Below are positions 31,253 through 37,982 of a DNA stretch of 40,790 nt, piece after piece. Below the pieces are notes generated by a model. That model ran no database searches. It was not told where the DNA came from and saw nothing but the letters and a program-made list of their open reading frames with translations. This DNA comes from Acidimicrobiia bacterium. GTDB lineage: Bacteria; Actinomycetota; Acidimicrobiia; IMCC26256; PALSA-610. The position numbers were made by a program, and so were the translations under genes. The stretch covers positions 1 through 40,790 of the forward strand of contig JADGOO010000061.1 of assembly GCA_017882905.1 (NCBI GenBank), in the 5' to 3' direction. Each line of letters opens with the position of its first letter. The first letter of the stretch is position 1.

Positions 31253-31429
31253 TCAGTCCCCGACGCGCGGACGCGCGCCACGTGGTGCGCCATCGCGCGG
31301 CGCGAGCGCGTCGAGGTTGCGCTCGAACTCGCGGATGCTCGCGTCCATCGAGCTTCGGGGCCGATGCCGCACGAGCACTGCGGCGATGCCCACCGTGCTC
31401 AACATGACGACTGCGAGCAGATACCACAT
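31253..31429 (-). CDS. Small single-pass membrane protein between moaE and mreB (58 aa)
   Basis: ATG 31429 lies one base after the moaE stop and the TGA is five bases before the mreB start, so the frame fills the gap exactly. The product begins MWYLLAVVMLSTVGIAAVLV, one membrane helix, then a basic stop-transfer RHRPR and a charged helix DASIREFERNLDAL. The membrane topology, tight packing and reading direction support a real gene, though I recognise no family. It could anchor or regulate the adjacent MreB filament; that is inference from position only. Confidence 0.7.
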   Translation of the reverse strand: MWYLLAVVMLSTVGIAAVLVRHRPRSSMDASIREFERNLDALAPRDGAPRGARPRVGD

Positions 31430-31430
31430 G

Positions 31431-31934
31431 TCAGCGGCCCGACTCGCTGCTCACCGACGCCGCGTCCCTGCCGACGGCTCGGATGTCGTGCGCGCCGAGC
31501 GCCCAGTCGGCGCCGCCGTCCCAGTGCTCCTGCTTCCAGATCGGCACCGCCGACTTCAACGTGTCGATGCAGAATCGCGCCGCTTCGAAGGCGTCGCCGC
31601 GGTGCGGCGCGGATGCCACCACCACGACCGATGCCTCGCTGAGGGCCAGCGGTCCGAGCCGGTGCAGCAGTGCCAGCCGCTCCACGCTCGGCCAGCGCCG
31701 GCGCGCCTCGGCCGCGATCTCGGTCAGCCGCTCCCGTGCGGGCCCCTCGTAGGCCTCGTAGGTCATCGAGGTGACGCCGTCCCGGCCCTCGGCGTGATCG
31801 CGCACCACACCGGCGAACGTGACGGTCGCGCCGGCACGCGGCGTGACGGCCCATCGCGCGGCTTGCGCCTCGGGCAGCGGATCGGTGGTGAGAGCGATCC
31901 AATCGCCGCCCGTCGCGGGCGCCTCGATCGGCAT
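31431..31934 (-). CDS. moaE: Molybdopterin synthase catalytic subunit MoaE
   Basis: Large subunit of molybdopterin synthase, which uses the MoaD thiocarboxylate to put sulfur into precursor Z. The 167-residue protein has VTFAGVVRDHAEGR, LTYEAYEG-type core (MTYEAYEGPARERL), ASAPHRGDAFEAARFCIDTLKSAVPIWKQE, with the conserved Lys residues of the active site. No moaD, moaA or moaC is nearby. ATG 31934 is six bases after TAGACT and lacks a Shine-Dalgarno, so it is probably leaderless. It heads a short operon leading into the small membrane protein and mreB. Confidence 0.94.
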   Translation of the reverse strand: MPIEAPATGGDWIALTTDPLPEAQAARWAVTPRAGATVTFAGVVRDHAEGRDGVTSMTYEAYEGPARERLTEIAAEARRRWPSVERLALLHRLGPLALSEASVVVVASAPHRGDAFEAARFCIDTLKSAVPIWKQEHWDGGADWALGAHDIRAVGRDAASVSSESGR

Positions 31935-31940
31935 CCCACC

Positions 31941-31946
31941 AGTCTA
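31941..31946 (-). promoter_or_regulatory. -10 box of the moaE operon
   Basis: TAGACT on minus, six bases before ATG 31934. Confidence 0.5.
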
Positions 31947-32029
31947 CGAAGCGCGTGCCATCCGGCCCCAAGGGCCTGCATCGACCTCCCCGGGCTGAGG
32001 GCCGCGGACAAGGGCGCGTTGACCTTCCG

Positions 32030-32035
32030 TACACT
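32030..32035 (+). promoter_or_regulatory. -10 box of the HtrA-like gene
   Basis: TACACT, giving a leader of about 36 nt to GTG 32078. A TTGACC lies only five bases upstream and is too close to be its -35. Confidence 0.4.
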
Positions 32036-32077
32036 CGCGCGGCTGATCCGACCGGATCGCGAAAGGCTTCAGCCGGA

Positions 32078-33301
32078 GTGCAGGATCCCACCCACCACGG
32101 CGACGCCGACGACGGCGAGCACGACGACCACGACGCCGACGTGCTGGGCTCCGGCGAGCGCGACCTCGACGATGCGGTGCCGGCCGGTGCCGCATCCCGG
32201 CGCGTTCCCGACCCGATGGACCGGGTCTGGCGCCACCCGTCGGAGATCGGCGCGGCGCGCCCACGTGCCGCCGCGCCGGCACCAAGAGGTGCCCGCGCCC
32301 GCTCCCGAGCCGGGGTCTGGCCGCTGACTCTCGTGGCCGCCGCCGCCGGATCGCTCGTCACGGTCGCGGTGCTCGCGGCCGCCGGCGCGATCGGCCACGA
32401 CACCCGGGCCACCGTCGCCGCGGCGGCGCGCCCCAACCCGGGCCCGAGTGACGCGAGCGTCGTGCGGGCCGCCGCCTCGGTGCAGCCCGCCGTCGTGGGG
32501 ATCCTGGCGCGCGACGCGACCGGCGCACGGCGGGGCTCGGGTGTGTGCATCCGCCACGGGGCCGAGATCGTGACCGCGGCCTCGGTGGTGGGGAGCGCAC
32601 GCACCGTGGTCGTGACGTCGCCCGACGGCACCACCGGCACGGGCACGGTCGTCGGTCGCGACCCGGCGAGCGGCGTGGCGCTCGTGCGCCTCACAGCGGA
32701 TCTCACGGTTGCCAGGCTGGCCGGGACTGTTCCGGCCACCGGAGCGAAGATCTCGATCGTGGCCGCGGGCTTCCTCGAGCTGAGCACAGTGACCGGGCAC
32801 GACGTCTGGCTCGCCGACGCATCGGGCGTCACCATGCGGGGGCTCATCGGGACCAGCGCGGTCGGATCGACGAGTACGGGCGGTGCCGTCGTCGACGACA
32901 CCGGCGCCGTCGCCGGCGTGATCGTCGCCGCCGACGGCACGGCGATCCCGATCGGCTACGCCGAAGACGTGCTCGAAGCGCTGCGCGTCGACGGTCGCGT
33001 CGACCACGGCTGGGTGGGCATCAGCGGCACCGACCGCGACGGCGAGGCGGTGGTCACCGGCGTCACACCGGCCAGCCCCGGGGCCGGCGCAGGGATCGCG
33101 CCCGGCGACGTGATCGCTCGGGCCGACAGCCACCCGGTTGCGAGCATGGCCGAGGTGATGGCCGCCGTGCGCTCCCGCTGGCCCGGCCAGACCGTGCGCC
33201 TCGAGGTGCAGCACGGTCAGACCGCCCGTGAGCTCGACGTGGTCGTGGCGAGCGAGCCGGAAGCCAGACCGCCCCACGTGCTCCTTGTGCACAACTTGTG
33301 A
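32078..33301 (+). CDS. HtrA-like membrane protein with degenerate catalytic triad and PDZ domain
   Basis: A 407-residue DegP/HtrA-type protein. An acidic His/Asp-rich cytoplasmic region ends in DRVWRHPSEIG, a motif common in actinobacterial members; one membrane helix follows (about 82-105), then a trypsin-like fold (125-300) and a PDZ domain (about 315-395, GVTPASPGAGAGIAPGDVIARADSHPVASM). All three catalytic positions are changed by my alignment to the HtrA consensus: His to Ser169 (IVTAASVV for ILTNAHVV), Asp to Gly199, Ser to Thr267 (STGGA for NSGGP). It is therefore probably a binding or sensing pseudoprotease. GTG 32078 is chosen, although ATG 32216 at the DRVWRHPSE motif is possible. 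Confidence 0.85.
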   Translation: MQDPTHHGDADDGEHDDHDADVLGSGERDLDDAVPAGAASRRVPDPMDRVWRHPSEIGAARPRAAAPAPRGARARSRAGVWPLTLVAAAAGSLVTVAVLAAAGAIGHDTRATVAAAARPNPGPSDASVVRAAASVQPAVVGILARDATGARRGSGVCIRHGAEIVTAASVVGSARTVVVTSPDGTTGTGTVVGRDPASGVALVRLTADLTVARLAGTVPATGAKISIVAAGFLELSTVTGHDVWLADASGVTMRGLIGTSAVGSTSTGGAVVDDTGAVAGVIVAADGTAIPIGYAEDVLEALRVDGRVDHGWVGISGTDRDGEAVVTGVTPASPGAGAGIAPGDVIARADSHPVASMAEVMAAVRSRWPGQTVRLEVQHGQTARELDVVVASEPEARPPHVLLVHNL

Positions 33302-33377
33302 CGTCGAGCCGGCACGCAATCGTGACGCTGCCCTGCACCGCGCGAACATGGCCGTCGACTCGGAGGAAGGTACGCCG

Positions 33378-34430
33378 GTGACAACCGAATCCACGCTCTC
33401 CGACGAAGACCGCGAGCTGCTCAACGCGTTGCAGTGGGACTTCCCGCTCGTCGCGGAGCCGTACGCGGCGCTCGCGGCTCGAATCGGGCTCACAGAGGCC
33501 GACGCGATCGCGCGCATCCGTAGCGTCAAGGACAGCGGCGTGCTGCGCCAGCTGTCGGCGATCTTCGACACGCGCGCGCTCGGCTACAGCTCTGCGCTCG
33601 TGGCCGCCAAGATCGATCCGGACCGCATCGACGACGCGGCGGCGATGATCAACGAGCATCCTGGCGTGTCGCACAACTACAAGCGCAACCACGACTACAA
33701 CCTCTGGTACACGCTCGCAGTGCCGCCCGGCGACGACTTCGACGCGCACCTCGACGTGTTGCACGCCGAATCGGGCGCCACCGTCACGCGCAAGCTCCCC
33801 ACGCTGCAGCTGTACAAGATCGGCGTGAAGCTCGACATGACGGGTCGCACCGCGGCCGACGCGAAGGCCACGGTCCTCGAGCACGAGAAGCCGGAGCGCA
33901 GCCCCGACATGGTCGCGCCGGTGCTGTCCGACATCGAGATCGCCACGATCCACATCGTGCAGGAAGATCTGCCGCTCGTGAGCCGTCCGTTCGACGCGCT
34001 CGGCGAACAGCTCGACGTGAGTGGCGACGACGTGCTGGCGATGATCGCGTCGTTCAAGGAGCGCAAGCTCATGCGACGCTTCGCGGCGGTGATGAACCAC
34101 CGCAGCGCCGGCTTCAAGGCGAACGCGATGGGCGTGTGGGCGGTGCCCGACGACAAGCTCGACGAAATCGGCCCGTACATGGCCGGCTTCGCGGCGGTGT
34201 CGCACTGCTACCGGCGGCCGACGTACGAAGACTGGCCGTACTCGGTGTTCACCATGGTGCACGGCCGCAGCGCGCGCGACTGCGAAGCGATCATCGAGGC
34301 GATCCGCAGCGAGACGGGCGTCGACGAGTACGCGCTGCTCTGGTCGGTCAAGGAGTACAAGAAGGTGCGCGTCCGCTACTTCACGCCGGAGTGGCAACAC
34401 TGGCGCGACGCCCACCTCCAGACCGCCTGA
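33378..34430 (+). CDS. Fused siroheme decarboxylase (AhbA-AhbB-like, two Lrp/AsnC domains)
   Basis: A 350-residue protein made of two related halves of the Lrp/AsnC-like AhbA/AhbB type. The first has QWDFPLVAEPYAALAARIG, LRQLSAIFDTRALGYSSALVAAKI and GVSHNYKRNHDYNLWYTL; the second has QEDLPLVSRPFDALGEQL, MRRFAAVMNHRSAGFKANAMGVW and VSHCYRRPTYEDWPYSVFTMVHG. These match siroheme decarboxylase subunits, which remove two carboxylates from siroheme to give didecarboxysiroheme in the alternative haem and haem d1 routes; automated annotation would often call it a transcriptional regulator. GTG 33378 is preceded by GGAGGAAGG at seven bases, better than ATG 33348. No ahbC or ahbD is in the window. Confidence 0.85.
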   Translation: MTTESTLSDEDRELLNALQWDFPLVAEPYAALAARIGLTEADAIARIRSVKDSGVLRQLSAIFDTRALGYSSALVAAKIDPDRIDDAAAMINEHPGVSHNYKRNHDYNLWYTLAVPPGDDFDAHLDVLHAESGATVTRKLPTLQLYKIGVKLDMTGRTAADAKATVLEHEKPERSPDMVAPVLSDIEIATIHIVQEDLPLVSRPFDALGEQLDVSGDDVLAMIASFKERKLMRRFAAVMNHRSAGFKANAMGVWAVPDDKLDEIGPYMAGFAAVSHCYRRPTYEDWPYSVFTMVHGRSARDCEAIIEAIRSETGVDEYALLWSVKEYKKVRVRYFTPEWQHWRDAHLQTA

Positions 34431-34459
34431 CGACGCGCGAGCGGGGGTAGTGACCTCTG

Positions 34460-35497
34460 CTAACGGCGCCGGCGGCGTGTCAGCCACCACGTCGCGCCGC
34501 CCGCGCCGGTGAGCAGCGCGGCGACGGCGGCGATCCACGGCAGCGGTCGCCGGCGCGCTTCGGGATCGCCGGCGAGCAGGATCGCCTCTTCGTTCGTGTG
34601 CTTCGGCGCCCAACCATGCGCTTTGAGCCGATCATTGGCGATCACCCAGCTGTGCACGAGATAGGGCAGCACCGAGGGCGGCGCATCTCCGACGCCCGTC
34701 GCCCACAAGGCCCGCAACGCGCGCTCGGCCACTTCCTCGGGCACGGCCGGCGGCCGTCGATGCGGCGCGACTGCGAGCGCTTCTTCGTGGCCGAGCCATC
34801 CGTCGGCCGCCACGTTGAACACGCCTTCGAGATCGTCGTTGACCGCGAGCACGAGTGCCGACGCAGCGTCGTCGACGTGCACCACCTGCAACGGCGGTGT
34901 GGCGCCCCGTACCGACGCAGGCGCGCGTCCAGCCGCGACTCGCGCCCACAGCGTGTGGGCACCGGCCCCGACGACCGGCGCGATGCGCAGCACGGTGGTG
35001 ACGCTGTCGGTCTGTGTCGCGTGCCAATCGGCAAGCAGTCGCTCGCATTCGGCATCGTGGGCGGCGGGCCAGAAGCCCGGGTTGGGTCGCAGCGGGGCGT
35101 CTTCGGTGATCGGCACGGGGTTGTTGGCCCACGCGCCGTAGACCGCCGCACTCGACGCGCGCACGATCTTGCGCACTCCGGCTGCGGTCGCAGCCTCGAG
35201 CAGCCGTCGGGTGCCGTCGACGTTGACGCGCCGGGCGAGGTCTTCGTCGGGCACCGGGCCGACGATCGCAGCGAGATGCACGACCGTCTCGACGCCGGCC
35301 AACACGCCGGCAAGGTCGGCGGTCGTGAGGTCGACCAGATGGAACTGGAGCGCGCGCGTGCGCCGCGGTGGTTCGCGCACGTCGATGCCGACAACGCGAG
35401 CCGGAGCGCCTTGCACGTCGAGGAGCGCCAACAGTCGTTGCCCGAGCAGCCCCGACACGCCGGTGATCGCGATGGCACCAGCGCGCGGGGTCGGCAT
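34460..35497 (-). CDS. NAD-dependent epimerase/dehydratase with C-terminal membrane anchor
   Basis: Extended short-chain dehydrogenase of 345 residues. The Rossmann motif is GVSGLLGQRLL near the N-terminus, followed by VVHLAAIVGP and an active-site region ASSAAVYGAW in which the usual YxxxK is not clear (YGAWANN follows the Ser strand; no second Tyr-Lys pair was identified). This suggests a nucleotide-binding or altered-catalysis member. A membrane helix (IAAVAALLTGAGGATWWL) and four Arg close the protein, so it is probably tethered at the membrane. ATG 35497 follows CAGACT by six bases. Substrate is unknown. Confidence 0.85.
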   Translation of the reverse strand: MPTPRAGAIAITGVSGLLGQRLLALLDVQGAPARVVGIDVREPPRRTRALQFHLVDLTTADLAGVLAGVETVVHLAAIVGPVPDEDLARRVNVDGTRRLLEAATAAGVRKIVRASSAAVYGAWANNPVPITEDAPLRPNPGFWPAAHDAECERLLADWHATQTDSVTTVLRIAPVVGAGAHTLWARVAAGRAPASVRGATPPLQVVHVDDAASALVLAVNDDLEGVFNVAADGWLGHEEALAVAPHRRPPAVPEEVAERALRALWATGVGDAPPSVLPYLVHSWVIANDRLKAHGWAPKHTNEEAILLAGDPEARRRPLPWIAAVAALLTGAGGATWWLTRRRRR

Positions 35498-35503
35498 CCC
35501 TCC

Positions 35504-35509
35504 AGTCTG
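35504..35509 (-). promoter_or_regulatory. -10-like box of the epimerase gene
   Basis: CAGACT on minus, six bases before ATG 35497; one mismatch to TANNNT. It has the same spacing and last four bases as the moaE box. Confidence 0.35.
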
Positions 35510-35554
35510 CCGCACGACGTGGCGAGCCCCGGAAGCCAGCCCGATTGCAGTCCG

Positions 35555-35560
35555 TACACT
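35555..35560 (+). promoter_or_regulatory. -10 box of the DUF2342 gene
   Basis: TACACT, six bases before GTG 35567, no Shine-Dalgarno; leaderless message likely. Confidence 0.5.
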
Positions 35561-35566
35561 GGCTCC

Positions 35567-36835
35567 GTGAGCGACCAGCCTCCCGATGGCCCCTTCGGCC
35601 AGTTCCCCTTCGGTCCCGGGGGCTTCGATCTCTCCGAGATCTTCCGCATGCTGCAGTCACCCGGTCCGGTGAACTGGGAGCTGGCCCGCGAGATCGCGCA
35701 GAACCTGGCCGCCGGCGATCCCGAGACGGGCGAGCCGCGCGACGACCCCGCGGTCGATGCCCAGCGCGCCGACTCGCTGATCGCGCTCGTGCGCGCCGCG
35801 CAGACGCACGTGGCGGGCGCGACCGGCCTCGCGGAAGCCGCGGCCGTGCCCGTGCAGGTGGTGACGCGCCGCGAATGGACCACGATCACGCTCGACGGTC
35901 TCCGGCCGGTGCTGGAGGCGTTGGCCACCACGATGGCGAAGCCGTTCGGCGCGCCGGGAGGCGGTCTCGACCAGCCCGCCGCGAATCCGTTCTCGGCCGG
36001 CGCCGACGCGCCCGATCTCCTGGCCGGCGTGATGGGCGCGCTCACACCGATGTTGTTCGGGGTGCAGGCCGGCTCGCTCGCAGGTCTGCTGTCGCAGCAC
36101 GCGCTCGGCCAGTTCGATCTGCCACTGCCCCTCGGAGGCGAACCCCGCCTCGCGTTCGTGCAGTCGAACATCGATGCGTTCACGAACGACTGGTCGCTCG
36201 CGCCGAACGACCTGATGTTCGCCCTCGCGCTGCGCGAAGTGGTGCACGCCGCGCAGCGATCAGTGCGCTGGGTACGTCAGCGGCTCGTTCGGCTCTGCAC
36301 CGATTACGTCACGAAGTACGAGCTCAATCCCGACGTGCTCATGGAGCGCATGCCGTTCCTCGATCAGCTCGAAGACTTCGATCCGATGGAGGCGTTGCAA
36401 CAAGGCGAGCTGCCGCAGATGCCGGCGATCGACGTGGATCCCGAGGCGCTCCTCGCGGGTATGCGCACGCCCGCGCAAGAACCGGTGTTGGCCGAGCTGG
36501 CACGCTTCGGCGCCGTGCTCGGCGGTTACGCCGACGCCGTGCTCGACGCACTCGAATCCAGCTTGCTGCCCGACGCCGCGCGCATCGAGGAAGCCCTGCG
36601 TCGCCATCGCGTCGAACGCGGCCAGGCCGCAGAGTTCGTCGACTCGATGCTCGGTCTCGAGATCGACCGGGAGCAGTACGAGCGCGGCCACGCGTTCTGC
36701 GGTGGTGTGATCGAGCGAGCCGGGCTCGTGGGGCTGAATCGCCTCTGGGAACGCGAGGCGCACGTTCCCACGGAAGCCGAGCTCGATGCACCCGGTCTGT
36801 GGATCGCGCGTGTCGAGCTCGACCTGCCCGACTGA
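35567..36835 (+). CDS. DUF2342 (zincin-like / F420-associated) protein
   Basis: A 422-residue protein of the actinobacterial DUF2342 family, annotated as zinc-dependent metalloprotease or coenzyme F420 biosynthesis-associated protein. It opens with a Gly/Phe/Pro-rich stretch (GPFGQFPFGPGGFDLSEIFRML). The centre has MGALTPMLFGVQAGSLAGLLSQHALGQFDLPLP, then VQSNIDAFTNDWSLAPNDLMFALALREVVHAAQRSVRWV. The position where an HExxH zinc motif would be expected reads REVVH, so the first His is absent; I cannot say whether this is usual for the subfamily. The C-terminal third is helical. GTG 35567 was chosen from the TACACT box. Confidence 0.8.
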   Translation: MSDQPPDGPFGQFPFGPGGFDLSEIFRMLQSPGPVNWELAREIAQNLAAGDPETGEPRDDPAVDAQRADSLIALVRAAQTHVAGATGLAEAAAVPVQVVTRREWTTITLDGLRPVLEALATTMAKPFGAPGGGLDQPAANPFSAGADAPDLLAGVMGALTPMLFGVQAGSLAGLLSQHALGQFDLPLPLGGEPRLAFVQSNIDAFTNDWSLAPNDLMFALALREVVHAAQRSVRWVRQRLVRLCTDYVTKYELNPDVLMERMPFLDQLEDFDPMEALQQGELPQMPAIDVDPEALLAGMRTPAQEPVLAELARFGAVLGGYADAVLDALESSLLPDAARIEEALRRHRVERGQAAEFVDSMLGLEIDREQYERGHAFCGGVIERAGLVGLNRLWEREAHVPTEAELDAPGLWIARVELDLPD

Positions 36836-36858
36836 CGCGGCGTCGATCGCGGCGCCCG

Positions 36859-37452
36859 CTAGCTCGACGTGGGGGTGGGGCCACCGAGCCCGTGCTCTTC
36901 GCGGCTGACGAGCCGGCGGATGTTGGCCGCGTGCCGCGCGATGATCAGCGCGGCGAGCACCGCGATCACCACCACTTCCCAGACGTCGTAGCGCAGGATC
37001 CCGACCGTCACCGGGAACGCGACGCAGATCAGCAGCGAGGCGATCGACGCTTTGCCGAGCACCTTGGCGATCAGCGCCCACACCACGGCGAGGCCCAACA
37101 CCACGAGCGGGAACAGCACCACGAGCATCCCGCCGGCGGCGGCCACGCCCTTGCCACCCTTGCGACCGAGCGGGAACGTGTGGCCGACGACGGCGGCCGC
37201 GCCGAGCAGGTAGGCGGCCCCGCGCCCGTCGATGGCGAGACCGAGACCCGACGCCGCGGCGCCCTTGGCGAAGTCGACGGCGAGGACCAGGGCTCCCATG
37301 CGCCAGCCGAGCAGCCGGGCCACGTTCGACGCGCCGGGGTTGCCCGACCCGGAGGCGGTGACGTCGAGGCCACGGGCCCGCGCGACGAGCACCGCGGTCG
37401 GGAACATCCCGAGGAGGTAGCCGACCGGCAACAGCACGAGCGCGAGCACCAT
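36859..37452 (-). CDS. plsY: Glycerol-3-phosphate acyltransferase PlsY
   Basis: Membrane enzyme that acylates glycerol-3-phosphate using acyl-phosphate, the first step of phospholipid synthesis. The 197-residue protein has the three PlsY signatures: SGSGNPGASNVARLLG, HTFPLGRKGGKGVA, and a third loop near ALIIARHAANIRRL. About five to six hydrophobic segments are visible. ATG 37452 (MVLALVLLPVGYLLGMFPTAVLVARARG) gives the normal start of the first helix; the longer frame is Arg-rich and unsupported. It is divergent from fmdB, with 173 bases between the starts, including the CIRCE element. Confidence 0.94.
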   Translation of the reverse strand: MVLALVLLPVGYLLGMFPTAVLVARARGLDVTASGSGNPGASNVARLLGWRMGALVLAVDFAKGAAASGLGLAIDGRGAAYLLGAAAVVGHTFPLGRKGGKGVAAAGGMLVVLFPLVVLGLAVVWALIAKVLGKASIASLLICVAFPVTVGILRYDVWEVVVIAVLAALIIARHAANIRRLVSREEHGLGGPTPTSS

Positions 37453-37551
37453 GGCGCCGCATCTTCGCAGCCGCGGGCGCACGGAAGCGGCCTCAGGGCG
37501 CATCGACTCGGATCGTGGCGCCGACTTGATCAAGCAGCCGGCCGATTGCGA

Positions 37552-37583
37552 TACGATTAGCACTCGCGCGCCGCGAGTGCCAG
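37552..37583 (+). promoter_or_regulatory. CIRCE (HrcA operator) overlapping a -10 box, upstream of fmdB-mtnP
   Basis: TTAGCACTC-N9-GAGTGCCAG at 37557-37583 matches the CIRCE consensus TTAGCACTC-N9-GAGTGCTAA in 15 of 18 arm bases with the exact 9-bp spacer; the inner dyad is a perfect 9-bp stem. TACGAT (37552-37557) is the likely -10 box and overlaps it by one base, the usual place for HrcA repression. No chaperone gene is in the window. Confidence 0.8.
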
Positions 37584-37625
37584 ACCGGGTCACACGAGCC
37601 GCCGGCGTCACAGGGAGCCCGCCAC

Positions 37626-37982
37626 ATGCCGACCTACGAATACCGGTGCAACAAGTGCGGCGAGCACTTCGACTTGTTCCAGACCTTCGCCGAGGAGCCC
37701 CTGAAGAAGCACCCCGGCAAGTGCGGCGGCAAGGTCGTCAAGGTCATGTCGCCGGCCGGCATCGTGTTCTCGGGCAGCGGCTTCTACAAGACCGACAACC
37801 GTCGCAGCAGTGGGGCGCGGTCGTCGAGCTCGGAATCCAAGAGCTCCGCGTCCGAGTCGAAGAGCTCCGAATCCAAGAGCTCCGGGTCCGAGTCGAAGAG
37901 CGGATCGGGCGAGACCAAGAGCTCCGAATCCAAGGGCTCCGAGTCGAAGAGCGGATCGGGCGAGACCAAGAAGAGCGCGTGA
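37626..37982 (+). CDS. FmdB-family zinc-ribbon protein with Ser/Lys/Glu-rich tail
   Basis: A 118-residue protein. The first 55 residues are the FmdB regulatory-protein zinc ribbon (MPTYEYRCNKCGEHFDLFQTF... CGGKVVKVMSPAGIVFSGSGFYKTD) with a CxxC pair and a later CGG; the second metal-ligand pair is incomplete. Residues 58-118 are an almost pure Ser/Glu/Lys/Gly tail that contains a 10-residue duplication. AGGGAG lies eight bases before ATG 37626. It is regulated in front by a CIRCE element and overlaps mtnP by four bases (GTGA). Function of the family is not firmly known. Confidence 0.9.
   Translation: MPTYEYRCNKCGEHFDLFQTFAEEPLKKHPGKCGGKVVKVMSPAGIVFSGSGFYKTDNRRSSGARSSSSESKSSASESKSSESKSSGSESKSGSGETKSSESKGSESKSGSGETKKSA
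37890..37970 (+). repeat. Duplicated 30-bp unit in the FmdB tail
   Basis: Identical 30-bp units at 37890-37919 and 37941-37970 (each starts GAGTCGAAGAGCGGATCGGG), in frame, separated by 21 bp of related sequence. Confidence 0.88.

Noticed and set aside
32019-32035. TTGACC and TACACT as a -35/-10 pair
   Set aside because: Only five bases separate them; sigma-70-type promoters need about 17.
33348-33380. ATG 33348 as the start of the siroheme decarboxylase
   Set aside because: GTG 33378 has a strong GGAGGAAGG seven bases upstream, and the extra ten residues are not part of the domain.
37525-37534. CTTGATCAAG palindrome as an HspR (HAIR) site
   Set aside because: HAIR is CTTGAGT-N7-ACTCAAG; this 10-bp palindrome lacks the spacing and bases.
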